Source: CAZFUY01 sp964522445 (GTDB lineage: Bacteria > Pseudomonadota > Gammaproteobacteria > SZUA-229). From it: a stretch of 41,524 nt of DNA. This document shows positions 24,392-33,812 of the stretch, in pieces. The translations under genes and the position numbers were made by a program. Below the pieces are notes generated by a model. That model was not told the origin of the DNA. It worked only from the letters and a program-made list of their open reading frames with translations, and made no database searches. The stretch lies in the NCBI GenBank assembly GCA_964522445.1, contig CAZFUY010000010.1, forward strand, positions 1 through 41,524, read 5' to 3'. The number at the start of each line of letters is the position of its first letter. Position 1 is the first letter of the stretch.

Positions 24392-27300
24392 TATTCAATT
24401 ACCTTCATAAAGTTAACTAAATCTTCAATTTGGCCTGGCCTCAGATGTGAGGTTCCTCCATGCGAATCTATAATTCTATTCTGTTTATCAAGATCTCCTT
24501 TTTTTGTTCTTTGTGTTAATTCATTAAAACCTGTTTCTTTTTGATTGTGCCTTACCACTTCATCCCCCATCATGACCGGAAATAGATATTTTCTGGCAGC
24601 AGGATGGTTAGGGGTAAGTACAACTTCTCTTAGTGAACGAGCACGAGCATGATGCAAAAACACAGGCGGTCTATCAAATATTCCTCTCAAAGTCATTGTC
24701 GTGAATGAGCCTTCTTTATCCTCAAAACGGCCTTTGTCTTCATGCTCCAGTCCTAATGGATCACCATTGGCTGTTTCAACAGCAAATACACTGGCTAAAG
24801 AATAAGACGCATCACGGCGGCTCATCGTTGTTAATTGCGGTAGTGCACGTCTATCATTATTGGCAAGCAGCGCCGTTTTATTGGTAAATTCCGGTGCGGT
24901 ATGACAAACCCCACACATAACCTGTGCAGAATTAAATAACTGTTTACCACGCTTAACAGAGGGATGCTCTTTATCAAAGGGGGTCGGCAACAAACGATTT
25001 TCATTACCCATCCATGCAGACAGAAAGGAATAAAAATCTGCAAGATTATATTTTTTACCAAAATATTTTTTCGACTGATCTTTAAAAAACTCATTACGCC
25101 TGTGCTCCAGGTCATACCACTTTGACCCCAGTTTATTAACTTCAACCCGTTCCTTTAATTCTTCATGCATTAAACGTCTTTTGTTTTCTGCAACAGGGGA
25201 ATAAAGTTGACTGTAATCACCAACCCACACAGGCTTATCAAAATCAATTGAACTGGCTGGCTCATTAATATCTGCACCCTGCCCCTCTTCAAGTATGTGT
25301 GTACCTTCAAAATAATAAGGCTGGATAGCATAAATATTTTTAATTTGCGGTATACCCAGTGTGCCACCGGGTGTTAAGTGCCCCCATTTATTTTGACCAA
25401 CAACTTCCGCAGCACCCCATGCACGACCATCACCTGTGTCACGGTAATGACAATGGGCACATGAGGTATCTCCATCCGAACTAAAAATAGTGGAATGAAC
25501 AACCACGTCACCTCTTTCAGCATCGCTATAAACTGCCGGTACTTTTAAATCACCAACGATGATTTGCTCAATATTTCCATTATCTTTTAAATCAATTACA
25601 GTTAAGGTCTCACTCATCTGATTGGCGACATACAATTTATTATTTGCAGCAGTAATACCAACAGGCCTGAATCCCACATTAAATTTTCTTAAGGGTATTA
25701 GCCGTTCAGATGGTTCAACAGGGTTGCTATTTATTTCCCATTCAACAATTTCAAATGTACCTGACATGCTGACATACAATTTATTACCAATAACTGTTGC
25801 CCACTCAGGAAATGATCCGGGCACTCTTTGCAATTCTGGAGGAATATCACCCTTAACATCACCAACAGTTGCCTCAGCAGTATCTGATGTATACCTTACC
25901 CAGTTTTTATGCGCTTCATATTTAATAGTTTTAAGAAAATAGTCAGAGGTATTTCTGTTGCCCTGCCCTGAAGAATCCATAGATCTAAAATCGATGGAGG
26001 ATAAGTTAATAGCAATAATATCATTCTGGATATCACGCATTTTAAAATTCCAGGTACCATCAACCGCATCAAAATCCCCCATAACAAATTGCTTTTCCAG
26101 CGGATAGGCATCATAACCATTCTGTGGATCTCGTAACACGGTAAACTGTGCAGCCGGATTATTTTTATCCCAGCTTTCACCACCCAAAGGATCTCGCTCT
26201 TTGGTTGCACCAAAACCTGCGCCCATGGTTAACACAATAAGCGTGTCATCTTTTATTAATAAATGGCTGGCCACATTACCTATATAAATACCACCAATTA
26301 ATCGATTAGTATCCGTATTAACGACAGCAATATCCATAGTGCCCGTGTTGCCGACAAATAAATATTTTCCATATAAGGTTAAGTCTTTGGGATGCGCCTG
26401 ACTGTTACCTACCGGAATACCTGGCCCACCATAACCCTGTTTAATCCATTCAACTATTTTATTCAGTTCCGCATCACCTTTTTTAAATAATGCACCACCG
26501 GGATGAAATTCAGTGGTTATATTTTCATCACCAAAGCCACCCATGGACTTTGGAATCACTGCTCTTAATAAAGGGCTATTATAGGGTTCACCTGCTATGG
26601 AATTTTCAACTGCTGAGAGAAAGTTTGATTTAGAATCTGCACCAGAAATAAAACCGCCTGCAGAATGATTATGACATATTGAACATTTTGATCTTAAAAT
26701 AGCATTGATACCCGATGTACTATTTTTCTGTGCTGTTTTAATCAGCTTTTCAGAATAACCTCTAATTCGTAAATCATTTAAGGTTTGATCTGATAATTTT
26801 TTATTGCCATAAAAAACCTGATCATTAAAACCACCCTGCACTTTGACCTGACCATAAAGATTAGTTTCTGTTTCCTTAAGATCAACAACAAACACCTGGT
26901 CCAGATAACGTATAGCCACCCATGCACGTTTACCATCTGCTGAGAATTCTAAATCCTGTGCATAATAGTCCAGTGGTATTGTGTTTACCACCTCATCAAT
27001 ACGTGTATCAATAACTGATGCATAATTAGAAAATTCATTGGTTACCACAAGAAAACGCCCGCCAGGATGAAGTACCGAAGTATAAGGCCGACTACCAACT
27101 TCTATTCGTTTAATAACTTCATTAGTTTTTGTATTAACAACGGCTATCTTATTTTGCGGATTATTTTCCGTTCCCTGCAATGTCACATAAAGTTTTGTGG
27201 CATTTTTATTCAAGGTAACTCGTGTCGGTTTGTCACGGTGAGGCTGAGGCTTACTATTTGGCACATTATTAATAACTGGTGTTAAATCATTTTTCTTAAA

Positions 27301-27435
27301 CTCAGATTGATAGCGCCATACTTCCGATGTTAATTTATCAAAAATAGAGCGATAATAAGTTTTCTGATCTGCAAGGGCTACACCGACAAAACAAAAAGAA
27401 AGACACAAAATAAAAGAGTTTTTAATCTGCCCCAT
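24391..27435 (-). CDS. Beta-propeller / dihaem peroxidase-like fusion, HzsBC-like
   Basis: A 1014-residue exported protein (signal peptide 1-22). Residues about 65-650 are YVTN-type beta-propeller repeats ('NKIAVVNTKTNEVIKRIEVG', 'KLYVANQMSETLTVIDLKD'), interrupted by a haem insertion with CSICH (251-255). The C-terminal about 365 residues resemble dihaem cytochrome c peroxidase/MauG proteins: CAHCH (659-663) and CGVCH (841-845), then 'LRGIFDRPPVFLHHARA'. Hydrazine synthase has a haem-free propeller subunit (HzsB) and a dihaem CCP-like subunit (HzsC), fused in some anammox species, and this protein has that layout. It follows the HzsA-like gene by 2 bases. The family assignment is from architecture; activity is not known. 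Confidence 0.7.
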   Translation of the reverse strand: MGQIKNSFILCLSFCFVGVALADQKTYYRSIFDKLTSEVWRYQSEFKKNDLTPVINNVPNSKPQPHRDKPTRVTLNKNATKLYVTLQGTENNPQNKIAVVNTKTNEVIKRIEVGSRPYTSVLHPGGRFLVVTNEFSNYASVIDTRIDEVVNTIPLDYYAQDLEFSADGKRAWVAIRYLDQVFVVDLKETETNLYGQVKVQGGFNDQVFYGNKKLSDQTLNDLRIRGYSEKLIKTAQKNSTSGINAILRSKCSICHNHSAGGFISGADSKSNFLSAVENSIAGEPYNSPLLRAVIPKSMGGFGDENITTEFHPGGALFKKGDAELNKIVEWIKQGYGGPGIPVGNSQAHPKDLTLYGKYLFVGNTGTMDIAVVNTDTNRLIGGIYIGNVASHLLIKDDTLIVLTMGAGFGATKERDPLGGESWDKNNPAAQFTVLRDPQNGYDAYPLEKQFVMGDFDAVDGTWNFKMRDIQNDIIAINLSSIDFRSMDSSGQGNRNTSDYFLKTIKYEAHKNWVRYTSDTAEATVGDVKGDIPPELQRVPGSFPEWATVIGNKLYVSMSGTFEIVEWEINSNPVEPSERLIPLRKFNVGFRPVGITAANNKLYVANQMSETLTVIDLKDNGNIEQIIVGDLKVPAVYSDAERGDVVVHSTIFSSDGDTSCAHCHYRDTGDGRAWGAAEVVGQNKWGHLTPGGTLGIPQIKNIYAIQPYYFEGTHILEEGQGADINEPASSIDFDKPVWVGDYSQLYSPVAENKRRLMHEELKERVEVNKLGSKWYDLEHRRNEFFKDQSKKYFGKKYNLADFYSFLSAWMGNENRLLPTPFDKEHPSVKRGKQLFNSAQVMCGVCHTAPEFTNKTALLANNDRRALPQLTTMSRRDASYSLASVFAVETANGDPLGLEHEDKGRFEDKEGSFTTMTLRGIFDRPPVFLHHARARSLREVVLTPNHPAARKYLFPVMMGDEVVRHNQKETGFNELTQRTKKGDLDKQNRIIDSHGGTSHLRPGQIEDLVNFMKVIE

Positions 27436-27437
27436 AA

Positions 27438-30400
27438 CTAAAAAACACCTTTAAATGTAGCGCCAATATCTATCCAGCGAATAAACATTAACAGCTCTTT
27501 ATCATTAAGATAGTGGTGATCTTTGCTCATTAACTTATCAATTAATGGACTTTGGGATGACAGAGCTTCACGCTCATTGATATATTTTTTATCTGCAAAA
27601 TTATTGCTTTGGGGATCACGCAACTGATGTAGACTTTCATAAGCCTGGTTATAGTGTCGTGTTTTTGTACCCTGAAGATTTAAGATCCCTTCATTATGAC
27701 AGGACACACAATGCTCATCTAACACAGGTTGTATATCTTTCATGAAATCAATGGATATGTAATCACTTAGTTTTGCGCCTTTGGCTGTAGGTATCCGACG
27801 CTTTTGTTCCTGTTTATTCCAGGTTGCAATTACTTTAGATGCTTCGGTGACGATATCCGCCTGACCTATACCCTGCATTGGATCATCGGTAAGAGAACCA
27901 TGGCAACCCCCACAGGTATTTACAAATTTACTTCTGGGAATAGAAAGAGTAAAACGCTCACCGGCTTGTGTATAAAACAAACGCTGTAAGGTAAATAATG
28001 CACGCTTATCTTTATCAAGTGCCTGCACAATCCATGCTACATTCGATGGCACTTCAACATACAAAGAACTATCTGATTCCAGTGGTACTTCACCTATAAT
28101 CAGTTTTTTTGTATGCACCCCCTTACTAACAGCAGTAGCATGAGGGTCATCATCTTTAATATTTTGCGTATCTTCTTTTGTTAAGGGCAAAACACCAATG
28201 GCACGAACATACTTTATTGCATCTGCTGGCGGAATATTTCTTGACCCCGTTTGGGTAAAATTAGTTAAAAAAGATGCAACTAAATTAAAGTCATACACTT
28301 CGATCTCTGCTGGTGTACCTTCTGGCATTCTCTGCACACCATAAATATTTTCAGGCTTATGACCCTGTACGAACTTTTGATGTTTTAAAGGGTGATGCCT
28401 GTTTTCATGTAAACGGATGACAACGGGTCTTGGATTGAATTCTGCCTGCTCCGTTGAAATCTTCTCAAATCGAGTTTTTTTATAAGCACCAATTTGGTGA
28501 CGGTCTTCTGATTGTAATGAGGCATCAAATTTTATTTGCCAGATATCCCAGTCTGGATCAGCATCCGGGTCAAGATGATCCAGGCTATCATTTACAAACG
28601 ACACCAATATACTGCCATCAGGTAAAGGATAGGGATCACGAAACGCACCACCTTTGGATACACCGGTATGATTTATATTTTTATCAAAGACAACAAGTTC
28701 AGAAATATAACGAGGTAAGGAAGAAAAATTAACTTCATTATATTTTTCAGTTAAGGGAATAGCATCCACTGGATTATTTGCTTCAGTGGATGAGCCAAAA
28801 CCATGATCCACCAGTGCCAGTTGCCCTCCTCCCCAATAATTTCGGGGATCATGCAAGACTTTTACTTCTAAACCTTCTGGCATTTCCCGAGCGTCACTGT
28901 GCAAACTGTATTGTGAACGCTCACCACCATGGGGATGAAAATCAAAACCACCCGCCTGCATGCGGAAGATAGCACCATTAAATACAGGCTTATCATCCTG
29001 ATAACCTAAATTGCGCACCGTCGTTGCCATCACCTCACCACTGGTTCTTATCGTGGGCCTGCGCTCCTGATTAAATCCCCAGGTCATACGCACATTACTT
29101 TTATCAAATAAACCAGGAATAAATCGCCAGATATCATAAGCAGAGGCATAATTACTCTGCTTTTTTTCAATGACATAAATAGTGTGTATATCTATATCAT
29201 GAGGCAAAGGCTTATCTAATATGAGCTTATTTTTTTTATGCTTAACAATATTCCGCCATAAGCCTTTGTTTGGGCCTTTTACAAAACTGATTTTTAAACC
29301 AGTAAAAGTTCCTGGCTTTTCATGGCGTTGTTTATCTGTAATAACTGTTTTTGAAATTTTTGACGTATTATCTGCTTCACCAAGAATAGCCCACGGCTCA
29401 GAAGACACGTAAGCACCCGCAACATTACTAGCATAGGTAATCGACACATCACTTAAATCATAACCCTGTTTATGATCGAGCGTATAGTTAGGTGTATAGA
29501 TAGGATCAATATGATGTATGATTGTGCCATCTTTCAGTTTTTGTTTAGCAAAACTAAGCTGTATTATTTTTTTAGATTCTGGATTTTTAGAATCCAGATT
29601 TATTTCATAAATTCTAAATCCACTATCTCTGCTTTCTTTCTTTGAAAAGACAATTTTTCTAGCATCATAACTTACATCCAGCGACTGAATCTCAGCATTT
29701 TTAAAAAAGGTAATCTGTATTTCTTTTTCTCCATCAAAAAAGAAAATATTAGATCCGGGATAAAACTCATCAAAAGAAAAATATTTTCTTGGCATATGCC
29801 GTGGGCCACGAATAAATACAACTCCTTTTACATCACCCGGCCTGTCATCTTCCAGACGTTTTCCATTAATGGTTAAGTATTTAAATAATTCTTTTTTCTC
29901 TAATGCCATCCATTTAAGAATAATTTTTACATCTTCATCCTGATAACCTTCAAAAAACTGATTATTACCTCCTCTTTGATGAACTCCCCCCTCTTTTACA
30001 GGAATATTTTTTACCAGAACTCTACTGCGTTTTAAATCACCACCTAAATTAACAAAACGTGTCACATCACCCAAAATAGATTTTTTATTTTCCAGTGTCA
30101 TTTTATTAGAGAACGATCCATCAGGTAATGGTGGCTGTAGCTTAAGATCAGTAAAGGAAACAGGACCATGACAGGATGAGAGGAAACAGCCATTTCTAAC
30201 TAATATGGGTTGAACTTCATGCTTAAAGAATAAGTCAGTTTTAGATAAAAGTTTTTTATTTTCAGGATATTCTAAAGTTTCCCTGTCTAACCATGACAGC
30301 ATGGTTTGATAATCTGCATCATCTGTTGAATAAAAAACATCCAGTCCTTTATGAGAAACACCACCATATTCTTCAGTTAATGGCGATCTTAATATATGAC

Positions 30401-30734
30401 TAAAACGTGCATCTTCCCCGTACTCTACTCGTCCGTAACCAGTAGAAACACTGTAGGCAGTTTCAATATCAATAATTTTATTATTTTCAGTAATCGGAAA
30501 ATAGAAGTACTCTTTATTCTCACCTTCCATAAATTCTTTATAAGCATCCTGCTTAACACCATGGCATGACAGACACCTATCTTCAAGAACACTTATCACT
30601 TTACTTTCAAAAAATGATTTACTGGTTATTTTATTTTTATAATTGACATGACTATTTTCACTATCACAGCCAGACAATAAAATATTAAATAAAATAAATA
30701 GTAAATAATAAGAAATACCGTTACTAATTTTCAT
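27438..30734 (-). CDS. HzsA-like (hydrazine synthase alpha-related) tetrahaem lipoprotein
   Basis: A 1098-residue protein with a lipoprotein signal (lipobox LSGC, Cys23). The N-terminal part has CLSCH (54-58) and an unusual CFLSSCH (183-189, CX4CH). A long beta-propeller/PD40-like middle contains 'GVVFIRGPRHMPRKY', 'SLDVSYDARKIVFSKK', 'RIYEINLD' and 'PLPDGSILVSF', the pattern of HzsA-related proteins. The C-terminus has CGGCH (941-945) and CVSCH (1009-1013). HzsA joins hydroxylamine and ammonia to hydrazine in anammox; relatives of unknown function occur elsewhere. It has two haems more than HzsA. First gene of the operon, divergent from the hemerythrin/PAS gene. Family placement is by recall of motifs, not by a search. 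Confidence 0.6.
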   Translation of the reverse strand: MKISNGISYYLLFILFNILLSGCDSENSHVNYKNKITSKSFFESKVISVLEDRCLSCHGVKQDAYKEFMEGENKEYFYFPITENNKIIDIETAYSVSTGYGRVEYGEDARFSHILRSPLTEEYGGVSHKGLDVFYSTDDADYQTMLSWLDRETLEYPENKKLLSKTDLFFKHEVQPILVRNGCFLSSCHGPVSFTDLKLQPPLPDGSFSNKMTLENKKSILGDVTRFVNLGGDLKRSRVLVKNIPVKEGGVHQRGGNNQFFEGYQDEDVKIILKWMALEKKELFKYLTINGKRLEDDRPGDVKGVVFIRGPRHMPRKYFSFDEFYPGSNIFFFDGEKEIQITFFKNAEIQSLDVSYDARKIVFSKKESRDSGFRIYEINLDSKNPESKKIIQLSFAKQKLKDGTIIHHIDPIYTPNYTLDHKQGYDLSDVSITYASNVAGAYVSSEPWAILGEADNTSKISKTVITDKQRHEKPGTFTGLKISFVKGPNKGLWRNIVKHKKNKLILDKPLPHDIDIHTIYVIEKKQSNYASAYDIWRFIPGLFDKSNVRMTWGFNQERRPTIRTSGEVMATTVRNLGYQDDKPVFNGAIFRMQAGGFDFHPHGGERSQYSLHSDAREMPEGLEVKVLHDPRNYWGGGQLALVDHGFGSSTEANNPVDAIPLTEKYNEVNFSSLPRYISELVVFDKNINHTGVSKGGAFRDPYPLPDGSILVSFVNDSLDHLDPDADPDWDIWQIKFDASLQSEDRHQIGAYKKTRFEKISTEQAEFNPRPVVIRLHENRHHPLKHQKFVQGHKPENIYGVQRMPEGTPAEIEVYDFNLVASFLTNFTQTGSRNIPPADAIKYVRAIGVLPLTKEDTQNIKDDDPHATAVSKGVHTKKLIIGEVPLESDSSLYVEVPSNVAWIVQALDKDKRALFTLQRLFYTQAGERFTLSIPRSKFVNTCGGCHGSLTDDPMQGIGQADIVTEASKVIATWNKQEQKRRIPTAKGAKLSDYISIDFMKDIQPVLDEHCVSCHNEGILNLQGTKTRHYNQAYESLHQLRDPQSNNFADKKYINEREALSSQSPLIDKLMSKDHHYLNDKELLMFIRWIDIGATFKGVF

Positions 30735-30825
30735 AAAATATTTTTGCTGTAAAAATGAGCGCGAATAGTAACGCAGTATTTTATTTATGTATTTGATTTA
30801 GAACAGCATTTAACACGGAGAAAAG

Positions 30826-30839
30826 TTAACATTTATCAA
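30826..30839. promoter_or_regulatory. Weak FNR/DNR-like site in divergent region
   Basis: TTAACATTTATCAA agrees with TTGATNNNNATCAA at 8 of 10 defined positions, with a perfect right half. It lies about midway between the HzsA-like start (30734) and the hemerythrin/PAS start (30949). No clear promoter boxes were seen nearby. Tentative. Confidence 0.25.
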
Positions 30840-30948
30840 TTTTTCACACACAAACAAACATTACCATGTAAAACTTGATATATGTTATGGCCTAATAGAC
30901 ATTGGCTGATAAGGTAACGCCGTTCTTTTACAATTACCGAGGCCTGTT

Positions 30949-32145
30949 TTGAGTGAATTTCAATCTAAACCTAATGTTTCTAATCTGGATAAAATAATTA
31001 AATCTCTATGTAAAGGGGAAAAACCAGATAGATTAATTGAAGATTTCATTAGCAGTTGTGACTCCCTAACTCAAGACGAGGTATCAACCGTATTTTACGA
31101 ATTAGAACAGAATGGCTACAGCTATCATGACAATCCTGATGTTGTTAACTTCTATCATGACATTATTGAAGACAAGATTTCCGCTGGAATTATTAAACAA
31201 TTTAAAATCGGGCATCCTGTAGCTTCTTATCTTGAAGAAAACAGATTATTACGATCATTGTTTAATAAAATAAAAAAAATAGATTTACAAAACAACACGA
31301 ATGATTTTCATGAAATTTTTAATAAAATCTGTAAAGTAGAACTGCACTACACACGTAAAGAAAATCAGTTATTTCCCTGTCTTGAAAAACATGGATGGGA
31401 TTCTCCCAGCAAAAACATGTGGGCATTTCATGATGAAATTAGAGCAATCATTAAAGAAGTTGGCATTGCATTAAAAGAAAACGACCTGCACACTGTTAGT
31501 GAAAAATTACCTTACATGATTGGAGAAATGTCTCGCTTAATAGGCGTTGAAGAGGAACGACTTTTTCCTAATGCCATGTCTTTATTAGAAGAAGACGAGT
31601 GGAATGAAATGCTTATTGGTGATGAAGAAATTGGCTGGATGCTGGACAAACCACCTATTTCAGATAAAAGAATTAAAGAAGAATATGTACATCCATCAAA
31701 GCTAAAAAAACCATCTAACCAGTCACTTGATACAGATGGAAAGCATCACTATGATGAAGGCTACATGACACCCGATCAGGTTAATCTTCTTTTTAGAACA
31801 ATGCCATTCGATATAACTTATGTTGATGAAAATGATCAGGTAGTTTTTTATAATCGAGGTGAAGATCGATTATTTCCTAGAAGTAAAAATGTTATTGGCC
31901 GTGAAGTTCGTTACTGCCATCCACCAAAATCCGTTGATTCTGTTCTTAGAATTTTAGAAGAATTTAGAAACGGCACAAAAGATGTTGCAGATTTTAGAAT
32001 TTTTGTAAAAGGTCGATTTATCTGGATTCGTTATTTTGCAGTTCGTGATAATAACGGCACCTATAGAGGTGTTATGGAAATGTCACAGGACATTACTGAC
32101 ATTAAGGATTTTGAAGGAGAAAAACGACTGCTAGACTGGAATTAA
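30949..32145 (+). CDS. DUF438-type hemerythrin/PAS protein
   Basis: A 398-residue soluble protein starting at TTG with GAGG upstream. Residues 10-75 form the DUF438 helical domain. About 85-215 is a hemerythrin-like four-helix bundle with candidate iron ligands H89, H133, E137, H161 and E202/E203. A linker follows, then a PAS domain (about 275-390, 'FDITYVDENDQVVFYNRGED', 'FIWIRYFAVRDNNGTYRGV'). No output domain follows. Such proteins probably sense O2, NO or redox state. It is divergent from the HzsA-like operon and may monitor its substrate or product. Confidence 0.85.
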   Translation: MSEFQSKPNVSNLDKIIKSLCKGEKPDRLIEDFISSCDSLTQDEVSTVFYELEQNGYSYHDNPDVVNFYHDIIEDKISAGIIKQFKIGHPVASYLEENRLLRSLFNKIKKIDLQNNTNDFHEIFNKICKVELHYTRKENQLFPCLEKHGWDSPSKNMWAFHDEIRAIIKEVGIALKENDLHTVSEKLPYMIGEMSRLIGVEEERLFPNAMSLLEEDEWNEMLIGDEEIGWMLDKPPISDKRIKEEYVHPSKLKKPSNQSLDTDGKHHYDEGYMTPDQVNLLFRTMPFDITYVDENDQVVFYNRGEDRLFPRSKNVIGREVRYCHPPKSVDSVLRILEEFRNGTKDVADFRIFVKGRFIWIRYFAVRDNNGTYRGVMEMSQDITDIKDFEGEKRLLDWN

Positions 32146-32168
32146 ACATTGTAATTAAAAATCAAAAA

Positions 32169-32501
32169 CTATAAATCAACAGGTAAATAGAAAAAAACAA
32201 ACCGTCCTTTTTCAAAATCTATTTTTAATGTTGCACCATGGTATAAAGCATAATCAATATAACCGGGTATTGCACTATTCACATGACATTCACTGGCATG
32301 CTGTGGTGATTCAAAATCACGGTCTCGGTCATACCATGCTAAAAGCATATAGTCATTTAAGCGTTTCTCTGCTTCTGCATCTGCTAACTTCATAGCCTGA
32401 AGATAATCATTTAATTTAGATTCAGGAGATAACTCAACAATAGTTACATTTGAATAATCAGGCTCAGTGGGCATATTGCATACAGATTTTTTATTTTTCA
32501 T
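32169..32501 (-). CDS. Uncharacterised small soluble protein
   Basis: A 110-residue protein from the ATG at 32501, with a GTG three codons upstream as alternative. It has 'LLAWYDRDRDFESPQHASEC', 'PGYIDYALYHGATLKIDFEK' and 'GRFVFFYLPVDL'. The first part is helical, the last a beta hairpin. No signal or membrane segment and no function known. It lies just downstream of the membrane protein gene on the same strand (13 bases), likely one transcript, and convergent with the hemerythrin/PAS gene. Confidence 0.65.
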   Translation of the reverse strand: MKNKKSVCNMPTEPDYSNVTIVELSPESKLNDYLQAMKLADAEAEKRLNDYMLLAWYDRDRDFESPQHASECHVNSAIPGYIDYALYHGATLKIDFEKGRFVFFYLPVDL

Positions 32502-32514
32502 AACAGACACCGAT

Positions 32515-33342
32515 TTAAAATGTAAAAACAGATTTAATTAATTTAACCGTTAGCCATAAAAACAATAGTGGGAATATCAGTGTCTGCATAACAAAAACAA
32601 CGATCATATTTAATGCACTTTCACTGACTTCAGCGACTGTCTGTTTTAATTCTTCTAGCCTTTTATCAACATCTAAAGCATTTACAGTTGACTGATATTG
32701 CTGTTGTATTTTTTCAATAAAAGATGAATCCTTAGATTGAATACGTTGTTCTATATTTATTTTTTCAAGCTTGTCTGAAGTTTGTTGCAGGCTTTGTTTC
32801 GCCTCTTCATACTGAGGAGAGAGAAATACGCTATAAAGACCTTCATTTACAATAGCTATTACAGGTATGGCAAAACGCATAATAAGAAAAATAATGGCTG
32901 CTCGATAAACTATACGCTTGGTATTATCTTTAATAATTTTATCTCGCCACATAAAGAAAACAGCAATGAGAAGCAAAACTGACACAAACAAACTGAACCA
33001 GTGCCAGCCTGTAACCTGTATCATAATCCGTTGAATACCCAGTGAAGCACCACTGGCCAATACCACCCATGAAAAGCGTTCAACCAGATCATTAACTGGA
33101 TCGAGGATTTGCCCAGGGGCAAGTGTTAAACCGACCCCCATAGGCTCAATAGCAACTTCAGTGCCCTGTGCAACAGAGATCACACCATTAAGACCGCGAG
33201 CAACGCCATAGGTAATTAGCGCACGTTTTAGGCCCTGCTCTGTATAGTTTTCACCTATATCATCAAGCCATCCAGAAAAAGATATGATAATAAGAAAGAT
33301 AGCCAGAAGGCTTAAAAGAATTTTAGATAGCGGTGTATTCAT
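32515..33342 (-). CDS. Uncharacterised integral membrane protein
   Basis: A 275-residue protein with transmembrane helices at about 8-26, 113-132, 145-166 and 246-268, and perhaps a further weak one near 90-108. A charged coiled-coil stretch runs from 176 to 240 ('LQQTSDKLEKINIEQR', 'DKRLEELKQTVAEVSE'). The loop 55-85 is rich in Gly/Pro and probably outside. No family recognised. It may form an operon with the small gene at 32169-32501. Confidence 0.65.
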   Translation of the reverse strand: MNTPLSKILLSLLAIFLIIISFSGWLDDIGENYTEQGLKRALITYGVARGLNGVISVAQGTEVAIEPMGVGLTLAPGQILDPVNDLVERFSWVVLASGASLGIQRIMIQVTGWHWFSLFVSVLLLIAVFFMWRDKIIKDNTKRIVYRAAIIFLIMRFAIPVIAIVNEGLYSVFLSPQYEEAKQSLQQTSDKLEKINIEQRIQSKDSSFIEKIQQQYQSTVNALDVDKRLEELKQTVAEVSESALNMIVVFVMQTLIFPLLFLWLTVKLIKSVFTF

Positions 33343-33416
33343 AATGGCTTATCATACAGAACTAAAGGTCTCTCTATTTCGCTATCGCTACAGTGAGATG
33401 ACAGAATAAAATCAAC

Positions 33417-33671
33417 CTATGCTTTAGCTGTTTTTTCCCAGCCTGTATGCTTATCTACCCATTTCATCGACAACCAGTACCACAAGGTGGTCGCTGCCAT
33501 CATCGCGATCCAGGTCCAGTCTACGGTTTCAAAAGGCTGATAATATGATAAAGGCACGCAAATTAAAGTAACCAGCAGGCTAACCCACACCATTACATTT
33601 GCTCCTTTCCTTGTTTCAAAGTTCATAACAGCCAGGAAAACCCATAAAGGCATATTTTCAGATCTTGTCAT
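33417..33671 (-). CDS. Small membrane protein, unknown function
   Basis: An 84-residue protein with two hydrophobic helices (about 26-43 'NVMVWVSLLVTLICVPLS' and 51-68 'WTWIAMMAATTLWYWLSM') and Trp-rich edges. The N-terminal stretch 'ENMPLWVFLAVMNFETRKG' is also partly hydrophobic. No family recognised. It is flanked by separate small intergenic gaps; 33343-33416 holds only a short degenerate repeat-like stretch ('CTCTATTTCGCTATCGCTAC'). Confidence 0.6.
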   Translation of the reverse strand: MTRSENMPLWVFLAVMNFETRKGANVMVWVSLLVTLICVPLSYYQPFETVDWTWIAMMAATTLWYWLSMKWVDKHTGWEKTAKA

Positions 33672-33812
33672 TATTCACCACATCCATTATTTTAAATAAA
33701 AAAGTCGTCTTATATCTTTCGTATCTGATAAAGACTGACGCAAGTTTACCAGAGTCATTTTAAAGATCAAAAAGGCCATTAGACACTTCAATATTAGGGC
33801 TTTCTAAACAAA

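Noticed and set aside
28454..28732. Open frames on the plus strand inside the HzsA-like gene
   Set aside because: Antisense shadows without ribosome sites or recognisable products.
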